Of a stretch of 64,000 bases of DNA, positions 56,186 to 64,000 are shown one piece after another. The number at the start of each line of letters is the position of its first letter. Position 1 is the first letter of the stretch. The DNA lies in the NCBI RefSeq assembly GCF_901542415.1, contig NZ_CABEHV010000004.1:806001-870000 (forward strand), read 5' to 3'. Made by a program: the position numbers and the translations under genes. The notes below the pieces were generated by a model. That model ran no database searches, was not told the DNA's origin, and saw nothing but the letters and a program-made list of their open reading frames with translations. This DNA comes from Streptococcus mitis (GTDB lineage: Bacteria; Bacillota; Bacilli; Lactobacillales; Streptococcaceae).

Positions 56186-57040
56186 TTATTGGTATTTTTC
56201 TGTTAAGGACTGCCAAATCTCTTCCGTCGGCATTTCCTTGCCTGTCCACAGTTGAAAGGCTTCTGCAGCTTGATAGAGCAACATTCCCAGACCATTGACG
56301 GCTGAATTACCCTGACTTCTGGCCCATTTTAAAAATGGCGTTTCAAAGGGTTGGTAAATGATATCTGCTACTAAAAGAGTTTCTGATAGGACAATGCTTT
56401 CAGGAACTGGGGATGATTTACCATCCATGCCCACACTGGTGGCATTGACAAGTAAATCCGACTCAGCAATCCTTGCTTGCAGTTCAGGAACACCTTCTAA
56501 AGCATACAAGTCCACTTTAAAGCCTGTCTTCTCCTGTAACTTGTCTAGATAAGGTCTTGTTTTTTCCATAGAAACTGAACGAACAAAGACCGAAATCTGA
56601 CTGACGCCATCCAAAATAGCTTGCGCCAAGATAGACTTAGCCGCACCACCTGCACCCAGCAGGGTCATCTTTTTACCTGTAATTGTAAAAGAAGGCAAGC
56701 TCTTAAAAAATCCCTTGCCATCTGTATTATATCCAATTAAATTGCCATTCTCATTGACAACCGTATTGACCGCACCAATCAAGTGCGCTTCGTCACTCAG
56801 CTCATCCAAATAAGGAATCACCTGCTCCTTATAGGGCATAGACAGGTTGATGCCAAACATCTGGTAGCGACGAATATTAGCCACTGTTTCTGCCAAGTCA
56901 CCTGCTTCAATCTCCCAAGCCACGTAAACACCATTTGTAGCTGTCGCCTCAAAGGCACTATTGTGGATAAAGGGGGAAATAGAATGCTTAATAGGATTGG
57001 CAACAACGGCAGCTAAACGTGTATAGCCATCAAGCTTCAT
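56186..57040 (-). CDS. aroE: Shikimate dehydrogenase
   Basis: A 284-residue NADPH enzyme. Shikimate-binding [16 protein letters not shown], catalytic region [17 protein letters not shown] (Lys), [11 protein letters not shown] and the NADP motif [12 protein letters not shown]. The start overlaps aroD by 11 nt. Confidence 0.95.
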   Translation of the reverse strand: MKLDGYTRLAAVVANPIKHSISPFIHNSAFEATATNGVYVAWEIEAGDLAETVANIRRYQMFGINLSMPYKEQVIPYLDELSDEAHLIGAVNTVVNENGNLIGYNTDGKGFFKSLPSFTITGKKMTLLGAGGAAKSILAQAILDGVSQISVFVRSVSMEKTRPYLDKLQEKTGFKVDLYALEGVPELQARIAESDLLVNATSVGMDGKSSPVPESIVLSETLLVADIIYQPFETPFLKWARSQGNSAVNGLGMLLYQAAEAFQLWTGKEMPTEEIWQSLTEKYQ

Positions 57041-57707
57041 CCAAAATCTCCCTGATTTTTTTCATGCTAGCTAGAGAAATCTGACCTGGGGCACTGGCCT
57101 CATCTAGACTAGCAAAAGACCAGCTCGAACCCGTCACATCCGCAGTGATACGAGAGACCTTGCCCACCTTGCCCATAGAAATGGTCACATATTCCTGCTC
57201 AGGATTGAGGGTTTTAAAGCCTCGTGTATAGTTCATCAAGTCTAGCACATCCTGCTCCGTGTGAGCCATCACCGCAACCTTAACAAGTTTTGGATTTAAG
57301 CTCGTCAGCTCTGACAAGATTTCCATCATGTTTTCGGGTGTTTCTTGGAAATTATGGTAACTCAAAACAAGATTTGGGAAGTCCAGCATTTCCTCAAAAA
57401 CATCCTTGTAGCTATAGTACTCAAAATCAATATAGTCTGGTTGATAGAGTTGCGCCACTTTCTTGATTAGATGGATATATTCTTCTGGAGAAAGGTCGAT
57501 TTCTCTCCCTTCAGCGCGAGTTCGCAATGTGAAAACCAACTCACGACCTGCAAATTTTTCAAAAATAGCTGGAGCTACCTGCAAAATCGCTTCTTTAGGC
57601 AGATAGTCGGCACGCCATTCAATGATGTCGGCATCCAGATACCTCGTAGCATCCAGAGCCTGAGCTTCCTCTAAACTTCTTGGCATTACTGAAACGATTA
57701 ATTTCAT
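57030..57707 (-). CDS. aroD: 3-dehydroquinate dehydratase, type I
   Basis: A 225-residue class I enzyme that uses a Schiff-base lysine: the Lys in [13 protein letters not shown], with catalytic His in [11 protein letters not shown] and acidic [12 protein letters not shown]. Type I is usual in streptococci. The start overlaps the methyltransferase stop by 4 nt. Confidence 0.95.
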   Translation of the reverse strand: MKLIVSVMPRSLEEAQALDATRYLDADIIEWRADYLPKEAILQVAPAIFEKFAGRELVFTLRTRAEGREIDLSPEEYIHLIKKVAQLYQPDYIDFEYYSYKDVFEEMLDFPNLVLSYHNFQETPENMMEILSELTSLNPKLVKVAVMAHTEQDVLDLMNYTRGFKTLNPEQEYVTISMGKVGKVSRITADVTGSSWSFASLDEASAPGQISLASMKKIREILDEA

Positions 57708-58867
57708 TTACTAACCTTCATACTAATCACCTTGAGGTAATTACTACTTTCATCTTTTTTATTATAGGCAAAATCTGCTGGAAGACCGTATTTATTTAAA
57801 ATCTGGTAACTTCTTCCTGCAAAACCTTTATCAATTTGTTCTGTAAATTTCTGGCGGGAAACATTGGCAGCATTGGTACTAGCAATGATAATCCCTCCCG
57901 GATTTAAAATCTCAAGACTCTGGGAAATCAACTTGTGATAATCCTTGGTCACAGAGAAGGTTTGTTTTTTGTTCCGAGCAAAGCTAGGCGGATCTAGGAC
58001 AATCACATCGTAAGTCAAGCCTTTTCGCTTAGCATACTTGAAATACTCAAAGACATCCATGACTATAAAACGATGGTCGTCGGTACTGATTCCATTTGCC
58101 TGAAAATGCGCTTGAGACAATTCTCGTGAACGTTTAGCTAGGTCAACCGAAGTAGTCTGGCTTGCTCCTCCCATGGCCGCAGCTACTGAAAAGGCTGCTG
58201 TGTAGGAAAACATATTGAGCAAGGATTTACCCATAGCCAACCCATCCACTAGACTACCACGAACCTCGTGCTGATCTAGGAAAATCCCTGTCATCAAGCC
58301 ATCATTCATAAAGACTTGATACAGAACACCATTTTCCAGAACAGTGAAAAAGTCAGGTGCTTCTTGGCCATAAACATGGGCAGATTCATAGTCCAAACCC
58401 TTAAAACGGATCTTCTCATAGGTCCCTAAAACCTCAGGAAAAACCTGTCTAAAGGCTTCTGAGATGGTCTGACGAATCTGATAAACATAAGAGTTATACC
58501 AAGAAAAAACAGCATAGTCGCCATAAAGGTCCACTGTCAGACCGCCAAAGCCATCTCCCTCTTGGTTGAAGAGACGAAAGGCAGTTGTCAATTCGTCTTG
58601 ATAGTAGGCACTTCTCTTTTCTTTAGCTTGTCTAAACAGTGCTTCAAAGAAAGCTTGATTGAAGGTCACCTTATCTGTGCTCACAAACCAGCCCAAGCCC
58701 TTGTTTTGCTGAGAAAGGTAGGCAGTACCAAGAAAGTTTCCATCTTGACTATGAACTTCTACTTCCTGATCCTTGAGATGAACATCTGCAAGGTCGCTAG
58801 CTTCTAGTAAAACAAGCCCCTTGGAAAGCTTTTTTTCAACCCGTTTGTTGACTCTTATTCTATTCAT
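57704..58867 (-). CDS. RlmI-like class I SAM-dependent rRNA methyltransferase
   Basis: A 387-residue protein. The N-terminal PUA-type domain (about 1-75, [20 protein letters not shown]) leads to a Rossmann methyltransferase. [36 protein letters not shown] is the AdoMet motif and [27 protein letters not shown] contains the DPPSF cytosine-C5 type motif. It resembles RlmI/RlmK 23S rRNA m5C enzymes. ATG 58867 lies 7 nt below the -10 TATAAT with no Shine-Dalgarno, so it may be read from a leaderless mRNA. It heads the aro operon. Confidence 0.87.
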   Translation of the reverse strand: MNRIRVNKRVEKKLSKGLVLLEASDLADVHLKDQEVEVHSQDGNFLGTAYLSQQNKGLGWFVSTDKVTFNQAFFEALFRQAKEKRSAYYQDELTTAFRLFNQEGDGFGGLTVDLYGDYAVFSWYNSYVYQIRQTISEAFRQVFPEVLGTYEKIRFKGLDYESAHVYGQEAPDFFTVLENGVLYQVFMNDGLMTGIFLDQHEVRGSLVDGLAMGKSLLNMFSYTAAFSVAAAMGGASQTTSVDLAKRSRELSQAHFQANGISTDDHRFIVMDVFEYFKYAKRKGLTYDVIVLDPPSFARNKKQTFSVTKDYHKLISQSLEILNPGGIIIASTNAANVSRQKFTEQIDKGFAGRSYQILNKYGLPADFAYNKKDESSNYLKVISMKVSK

Positions 58868-58874
58868 AGTCACT

Positions 58875-58903
58875 ATTATAGCAAATTTTGTGACAATTCT
58901 CAA
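58875..58903 (-). promoter_or_regulatory. Promoter of the rlmI-like/aro operon
   Basis: On the minus strand TTGAGA (58898-58903), 17-bp spacer and TATAAT (58875-58880). Only 7 nt separate the -10 from the ATG. Confidence 0.7.
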
Positions 58904-58944
58904 AAAAGAAACTACCCTTGCTTTTTTACTCTAGTTTTAAAAAA

Positions 58945-58953
58945 TGGTATACT
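58945..58953 (+). promoter_or_regulatory. Extended -10 promoter of the LtaS-like gene
   Basis: TGGTATACT lies 31 nt upstream of GTG 58984. It falls inside the longest open frame, which is a reason for placing the start downstream. Confidence 0.55.
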
Positions 58954-58983
58954 AATACTAATAAAAACTTAGGAAGTAATTGT

Positions 58984-61134
58984 GTGAGAATCAATTTTAG
59001 CAAAATCCAAAAAGCCATGGGTACCAGACTGGGTTTTGTCCTAACCCTTTTAATCCTCTATTGGCTCAAAACCTTACTAGCCTATACCGTTGACTTTAAT
59101 TTAGATATTCAATTGGGCAAGCTGCAAGGGAATTACCTTGCCTTTATCGCTTTTTTCAATCCCCTTCCCTTGGGACTCCTCCTGCTGGCTCTAGCCCTCT
59201 ATGCTCGGTCAACCAAGATCTTTTATGGCCTTAGTATAGCTATTTATAGCCTTTTGTTCATTTGGCTTTATTCCAATATCTTTTACTATCGAGAATTTAG
59301 TGACTTTATCACGGCCAATACCATGAAAGTGGTCAGCAAGGTGTCTGTTGGTACTGCCGAACTAGAGTTACTGCGCTTTTGGGATTTCATCTATTTTATG
59401 GATTTCCCATTGCTGGCTTATCTTCTCTATAAGAAGCTCATCCAGCTGGATAGGAGACCTTTCAAATTCCGCTCCAGTGTTGCTATCACTGCTCTCTCAG
59501 CCCTGCTCTTTTCTGCTAATCTTTTCTTGGCAGAGATTGAACGTCCCGATCTCCTATCGCGAGGATTTTCTAATTATTATATTGTCCGCGCCCTTAGTTT
59601 GCCAGCCTTTCTAGGTTATAGTGCCAACCAATCCTACAGTACCAACAAAGAACGTGCCAAGGCCTCTGAGACCGACCTTCAACCTATTACAGATTATGTC
59701 CAAGAACATTCTGCTAAGCCCAATACAGACTATTTTGGCTTGGCCAAAGGGAAAAATGTGATTTATCTCCACTTGGAGAGTTTCCAACAGTTCCTACTTG
59801 ACTATAAACTCAACCTAGATGGAACTGAGCATGAAGTCACTCCCTTCCTAAATTCACTCTACCATTCGCAATCAACCCTAGCCTTTTCGAATATCTTTAA
59901 CCAAGTCAAGGCTGGTAAAACCTCAGATGCGGAAACCATGCTAGAGACCAGTTTGTTTGGACTTGACCAAGGTTCCTTTATGGTCAATTACGGTGGAACC
60001 AATACTCAGCAGGCAGCTCCTTTTATCCTATCAAAAAACGGCTATCATTCGAGTGCAGTCTTTCACGGTAATATCGGAACCTTCTGGAACCGAAATACGA
60101 CCTATAAACAATGGGGCTACCAATACTTCTTTGATGCTTCCTACTTCACCAAGCAAGACAGTAGTAATTCTTTCCAATATGGTTTAAATGATAAAATCAT
60201 GATGAAAGATTCTATCCAATATCTGGAGCACTTGCAGCAACCTTTTTATGCCAAGTATATCACGGTGTCCAATCACTATCCCTATGCTAGCAATCTAACA
60301 GGCGATGAGCTTGGTTTCCCACTGGCTAAGACCAAAGATGAAACAATCAATGGCTACTTCCAAACAGCCAACTATCTGGATAGTGCTATCAAGGCCTTCT
60401 TTGACTATCTCAAAGAAAGTGGCCTCTATGAAAAATCCATCATCGTCATCTACGGAGACCATTATGGAATTTCTAACTCCCGCAATCCTGACCTGGCATC
60501 CTTGATTGGCAAGACTTCTGAGAACTGGTCGAATTACGACAATGCCATGTTACAACGAGTGCCTTTTATGGTAGTCATGCCTGGTTATGAAAAAGGACAA
60601 ATCATCAATACCTACGGTGGACAAATCGATATCTTACCAACTCTCGAACACCTCCTTGGTATTGAGTCCAATTCCTTCCTTCAAGTCGGCCAAGACCTCC
60701 TATCACCAGACCACCAAGACATCGTTGCCTTTCGAACTGCTAATTCTTTCGTCACACCAAAATACACCAGCTACGACGGACGAACCTACTACACTGAAAG
60801 CGGTCTTGAAATCAGCAATCTTGATGAACAAGCTCAGACTGAACTAGAAATTGTTCGTCAAGCAGCTAGTCAACAGCTAAAAATCAGCGACCAAATTCAA
60901 ACTGGTGATTTGATACGTTTCTACCAAGCAGATCATCTTGGAAAAGTTGATACAGAAAGTATTTCTTACCTCAATTCCTTGCCAATTCTGCAAAAGATTG
61001 AGCAGGAAAAAGGTAGTCAATCAACCAGTCTCTTTAGCCAACGACAAGGTAAAACCAGTGCTGACCTTTTCAAGGCACCAAGTTACCAAGAACTCCACCC
61101 AGAGTCGGCAGAAACCGAATCAAAATCACAATAA
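58984..61134 (+). CDS. LtaS-like membrane sulfatase-fold enzyme (lipoteichoic acid synthase family)
   Basis: A 716-residue protein with about five N-terminal membrane helices (to ~residue 190) and an extracytoplasmic alkaline-phosphatase/sulfatase domain. Active-site features are YLHLESFQQFLLDY (metal Glu), the nucleophile Thr in KAGKTSDAETMLETSLFG, FHGNIGTFWNRN, VSNHYPY and IYGDHYGISN. GTG 58984 behind AGGAAG was chosen. LtaS polymerises glycerol phosphate from phosphatidylglycerol. In this phosphocholine-teichoic organism it would be a second teichoic-type system; I recall such homologues in S. mitis/oralis more than in S. pneumoniae. The last ~60 residues are hydrophilic and low-complexity. 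Confidence 0.85.
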   Translation: MRINFSKIQKAMGTRLGFVLTLLILYWLKTLLAYTVDFNLDIQLGKLQGNYLAFIAFFNPLPLGLLLLALALYARSTKIFYGLSIAIYSLLFIWLYSNIFYYREFSDFITANTMKVVSKVSVGTAELELLRFWDFIYFMDFPLLAYLLYKKLIQLDRRPFKFRSSVAITALSALLFSANLFLAEIERPDLLSRGFSNYYIVRALSLPAFLGYSANQSYSTNKERAKASETDLQPITDYVQEHSAKPNTDYFGLAKGKNVIYLHLESFQQFLLDYKLNLDGTEHEVTPFLNSLYHSQSTLAFSNIFNQVKAGKTSDAETMLETSLFGLDQGSFMVNYGGTNTQQAAPFILSKNGYHSSAVFHGNIGTFWNRNTTYKQWGYQYFFDASYFTKQDSSNSFQYGLNDKIMMKDSIQYLEHLQQPFYAKYITVSNHYPYASNLTGDELGFPLAKTKDETINGYFQTANYLDSAIKAFFDYLKESGLYEKSIIVIYGDHYGISNSRNPDLASLIGKTSENWSNYDNAMLQRVPFMVVMPGYEKGQIINTYGGQIDILPTLEHLLGIESNSFLQVGQDLLSPDHQDIVAFRTANSFVTPKYTSYDGRTYYTESGLEISNLDEQAQTELEIVRQAASQQLKISDQIQTGDLIRFYQADHLGKVDTESISYLNSLPILQKIEQEKGSQSTSLFSQRQGKTSADLFKAPSYQELHPESAETESKSQ

Positions 61135-61137
61135 AAG

Positions 61138-61168
61138 ATGCTCTTCCGTCTTGGAGGAGCATTTCTTT
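61138..61168 (+). terminator. Terminator of the LtaS-like gene
   Basis: ATGCTCTTCC (61138-61147) pairs with GGAGGAGCAT (61153-61162), followed by TTCTTTTT. Confidence 0.85.
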
Positions 61169-61201
61169 TTATAAAATTTATCAAGCAAGCGACCAACTAT
61201 C

Positions 61202-62836
61202 TCATCTTTTTTCTATTTCTGTCAATATGCGTGACAGGTAGTAATGATAGCCAAAAATAGCAAGACCAAGCAGGAGGATAAGAGCTCCTACTCCCAAGCT
61301 GATGGCAAGAACAGAGGAGAGAGACTGAACCAAGAATATGCTTCCGATTACAAGAGCCATCAGGATTGCACTATAAATTAAGAGTAAAACAATTTTGACT
61401 ATACCATTTGAACGGTTCACCAAGTCCGTAATGCTACTCCAATTGGTTGACAGATTTTTCACGTCCTTAAAGTAATTGTGGCAAGAAAGGATGACACTGG
61501 CAAGGATCCATGCCACAAGAAGATAAATCATCGAAAGGATGGGCAAGCCTAAATATAGAGAAAGACCAAGTAAAGTCAGAACTGGTAAAAAGGACTGGAC
61601 AGCAAATATAATCCAAAATTTCACTTTCACATAACGAGCAAAGTCAAAGGGTAAACTCTTAAGAAAATCAACATTTTCCCTCTCCAAGGACAAGGCAATT
61701 GAATGCAGGCTGGTGATATTGTTATTGACAACTGATATAAAGAGAGCTATAAAAAACAAGGGTAACCAGTATGGAGGATGAATGTCTGGAACTATCTGAG
61801 AATCTCGGATGTTGGAAATCAGACCGATCATCATGAGATAAGGAAGGAAAGCACTTGTAAAAAGCACTGTAATCACGCCAGTTCCCTGTCCCAAGAGGGT
61901 GAGGTGGTAGCGTAAAACCATACGGAAAAATCCCTTTTTAGTAGTTGAAATCCTCTCCTTACTGCGACGTTCTTTCTTGACCTTCTCCTCACTGTTAAGC
62001 AGAATCACGTCATAAAAATGAGGAAGAACCTTCTTTTTGGTCAGGTAAAGTAAGAAGACAGTTAGAGTTATCCAAGCGAGCAGACCCAGTATGGCTTCTG
62101 TCGAAAAAGGCTCCACTGCTATTTTGTAAAAGAGATGAAGAGGATAAAGGAGAAATGGAATGTCTCTAACTTTGTCAACAATACTTCCAAAAGTCGACTG
62201 TAGAAAGAGGACAAATATTAAAGGTATGAGAACTCCTATCCCAATCATCACATTCGCAAAAATAGACTGATACTTTCTGAAGACCCTAGTCTGAGCCAAG
62301 AAATGTACTGCCACTACCATCACTAAAGTAACAGAGACAAATAATAGGGCCAAGGACAGCAGCATCAAAGGCAAGCCAAGCCAAAGAGAAGGTGCTAGCC
62401 TAATGTAGAGGACTAGAAAATAAGCTAGGATTGGTACAATTCCAGGCAGAGCTGGCAAGAGGACAGACAGTCCTTTAGCAATTATAATCTCTGATTCTTT
62501 AAAGGCATAAGGCCTATACGATACCAAGTCCTTACTCTCATAAAAGACATTGTAAAATGCAGTGAAAGAAGTTGAAAAGGCAAGCACTAGTAAAATAGCA
62601 ACCATGCTACTAAAAAAACTTGGTATTTCCTCAAAAGGAAAACGAAAAGCTATATTTATAAACATGAAAAGCATCAAGAGACTAGAAAAAATGTAAGAAC
62701 TTAGGACTCTAGCGGAAACATTTACTTTTTTCCCAGGATTCTTAGCCTGCTTCTTTCGTAGGTTAGCCAGATTAGCTTCTTGAGATGAATAGAGGATATT
62801 GATATCAACTAATTTTTTAATGACCTTGAGACGCAT
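61202..62836 (-). CDS. ABC-2 type transporter permease
   Basis: A 544-residue membrane protein with about 12 helices in two groups around a charged cytoplasmic loop (SEEKVKKERRSKERISTTKK, about 285-305). It has no ATPase domain. ATG 62836 follows GGAGGTTTCAG and overlaps the ATPase gene by 20 nt, so the two are one transporter. Substrate unknown; such two-gene ABC-2 systems export peptides, antibiotics or lipids. Confidence 0.83.
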   Translation of the reverse strand: MRLKVIKKLVDINILYSSQEANLANLRKKQAKNPGKKVNVSARVLSSYIFSSLLMLFMFINIAFRFPFEEIPSFFSSMVAILLVLAFSTSFTAFYNVFYESKDLVSYRPYAFKESEIIIAKGLSVLLPALPGIVPILAYFLVLYIRLAPSLWLGLPLMLLSLALLFVSVTLVMVVAVHFLAQTRVFRKYQSIFANVMIGIGVLIPLIFVLFLQSTFGSIVDKVRDIPFLLYPLHLFYKIAVEPFSTEAILGLLAWITLTVFLLYLTKKKVLPHFYDVILLNSEEKVKKERRSKERISTTKKGFFRMVLRYHLTLLGQGTGVITVLFTSAFLPYLMMIGLISNIRDSQIVPDIHPPYWLPLFFIALFISVVNNNITSLHSIALSLERENVDFLKSLPFDFARYVKVKFWIIFAVQSFLPVLTLLGLSLYLGLPILSMIYLLVAWILASVILSCHNYFKDVKNLSTNWSSITDLVNRSNGIVKIVLLLIYSAILMALVIGSIFLVQSLSSVLAISLGVGALILLLGLAIFGYHYYLSRILTEIEKR

Positions 62837-63566
62837 CTGAAACCTCCTCTTTTCTACCGGCAAGGCTAAGGTAGATACTCTCCAAAGACTGGTCTGGATG
62901 GTCTTTTCTCAAGTCCTCTACGCTACCACAATAAATCAAATGCCCCTTTTTCAAAATAGCAATCCGATCACAGACTTGCTCAGCTACCTCTAGGACATGA
63001 GTTGAAAACAAGACTGTCTTGCCTTTTTGTGCATGTTCCTTCATCATTTGCTTCAAATCAAAAGCAGCCTGGGGATCCAAACCAGTCAAGGGTTCGTCCA
63101 AGACCCAAATATCAGGATCAGACAAGAGTGCCCCAATGACAAAGACTTTCTGACGCATTCCGTGAGAAAGGGTTTCAATAACCTGATAGCGGTTTTCAGC
63201 AAAATCAAAAACACTCAATAGCCTAGCTAGACTAGCCTCCAAATCAGAGCTAGTCAGATCATAGGATGAAGCAATCAATTCCCAAAATTCATTGGCCGTT
63301 AAGCGTAAAAATAAGTCAGGCGAGTCTGCTACGTAGCCAATCTTTCGTTTAATAGCTAAACGATTTTCCGATAACTCCTGACCGTCTACTAAAATACGAC
63401 CACTGCTGGGCGAAATGATACTGACTAAGGATTTTATGGTGGTCGATTTCCCAGCCCCATTATGGCCAATCAAGCCCATAATCTCCCCATTTTCCATCTG
63501 CAAATTGAGATTGCTCAAAGCCTCTTTATTACCATACACCTTACTAACATTTTGAAATTCAATCAT
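62817..63566 (-). CDS. ABC transporter ATPase (ABC-2 partner)
   Basis: A 249-residue ATPase: Walker A GLIGHNGAGKSTTI, Q-loop VADSPDLFLRLTANEF, signature variant LSHGMRQKVFVIGAL (LSHGM in place of LSGGQ, common in this subgroup), Walker B DIWVLDEPLTGLD and H-loop FSTHVLEVAEQ. ATG 63566 has AGGAG upstream; the longer frame runs into the promoter. Together with the overlapping permease it forms an ABC-2 exporter. Confidence 0.9.
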   Translation of the reverse strand: MIEFQNVSKVYGNKEALSNLNLQMENGEIMGLIGHNGAGKSTTIKSLVSIISPSSGRILVDGQELSENRLAIKRKIGYVADSPDLFLRLTANEFWELIASSYDLTSSDLEASLARLLSVFDFAENRYQVIETLSHGMRQKVFVIGALLSDPDIWVLDEPLTGLDPQAAFDLKQMMKEHAQKGKTVLFSTHVLEVAEQVCDRIAILKKGHLIYCGSVEDLRKDHPDQSLESIYLSLAGRKEEVSDASQGH

Positions 63567-63671
63567 GGGATGACTCCTATCTTTATCTATATTACATACT
63601 ATTATACTAGCACGTTGATACAAAAAATCAATACTTTATTTTAAGTAGTTAAAATAGTTTCCTTCTATCTT

Positions 63672-63686
63672 ATGCAAACGTTGGCG
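63672..63686 (+). promoter_or_regulatory. cre-like (CcpA) site upstream of the amylase gene
   Basis: ATGCAAACGTTGGCG matches WTGNAANCGNWNNCW at all but the last position. It overlaps the putative -35 (63681-63686), the position expected for catabolite repression. Confidence 0.55.
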
Positions 63687-63710
63687 CTAACCAATACTTT
63701 ATGATAGAAT
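63681..63710 (+). promoter_or_regulatory. Promoter of the amylase gene
   Basis: TTGGCG (63681-63686), 18-bp spacer and TAGAAT (63705-63710), 33 nt before the start. Confidence 0.5.
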
Positions 63711-63725
63711 AAAGAACAAGATTGA

Positions 63726-64000
<275 letters not shown>

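Noticed and set aside
58918..58983. TTG-started extension of the LtaS-like protein
   Set aside because: Covers the extended -10 promoter; GTG 58984 has AGGAAG upstream.

Overview
The window comes from a low-GC Gram-positive chromosome and reads as a mitis-group Streptococcus (S. mitis / S. oralis / S. pneumoniae complex). The grounds are a BOX-type intergenic repeat, the phosphocholine teichoic-acid (licD3) gene cluster, a fused MsrA-MsrB protein, the SlrA lipoprotein rotamase, a PezAT toxin-antitoxin pair, and many gene neighbourhoods that match pneumococcal order as I remember it. No tRNA, rRNA operon, CRISPR array, intact insertion sequence or prophage was seen.

Layout. 0-6.4 kb: a PadR regulator with a membrane partner, metG, and a three-gene MacAB-like efflux operon. 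6.6-11 kb: glutathione reductase, BirA-regulated bioY, small nucleic-acid-binding and ATP-cone proteins, then trmD-rimM. 11-16.4 kb: an accessory patch (two alpha/beta hydrolases, an EamA transporter, decayed ORFs, a membrane protein/Xre pair) around khpA-rpsP. 16.6-25.7 kb: slrA, an ABC-F protein, vanZ-like, rlmN, yutD-like, sodA, holA, pyrDA and gdhA. 25.9-32.3 kb: a strongly AT-rich defence island. 32.4-42.6 kb: rplJL with its leader, an amidohydrolase, a heterodimeric ABC exporter, msrAB, hom-thrB and mecA. 42.7-49.8 kb: BOX, then the teichoic-acid chain assembly cluster and psr. 49.8-58.9 kb: an almost complete shikimate/phenylalanine/tyrosine operon headed by an RlmI-like methyltransferase. 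58.9-64 kb: an LtaS-like enzyme, an ABC-2 type transporter pair and the start of an alpha-amylase.

The most interesting system is the island between gdhA and rplL. Four minus-strand genes, pezA, pezT, an OLD-family ATPase/TOPRIM nuclease (GajA-like) and a UvrD-like SF1 helicase (GajB-like), are packed with a 1-nt overlap, a 12-nt gap and a 3-nt gap. There is one visible promoter/operator in front of pezA and one terminator after the helicase. This looks like a Gabija-type phage defence pair placed under the autoregulated promoter of a zeta-toxin addiction module. A 5'-truncated, frameshifted gene containing a pentanucleotide repeat and a small unknown ORF lie beside it, and a short imperfect direct repeat brackets the segment.

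Regulation readable from sequence: a BirA operator at bioY; CodY-box-like sites at gdhA and hom; a cre-like site at the amylase; an L10 leader at rplJ; a PezA-type palindrome; and a possibly leaderless start for the RlmI-like gene. Starts were moved inward from the longest frame where a Shine-Dalgarno sequence or family length favoured it (metG, pezA, rplJ, rplL, holA, gdhA, hom, mecA, aroA and others). Functional names rest on motif and sequence recognition from memory; no database search was run.
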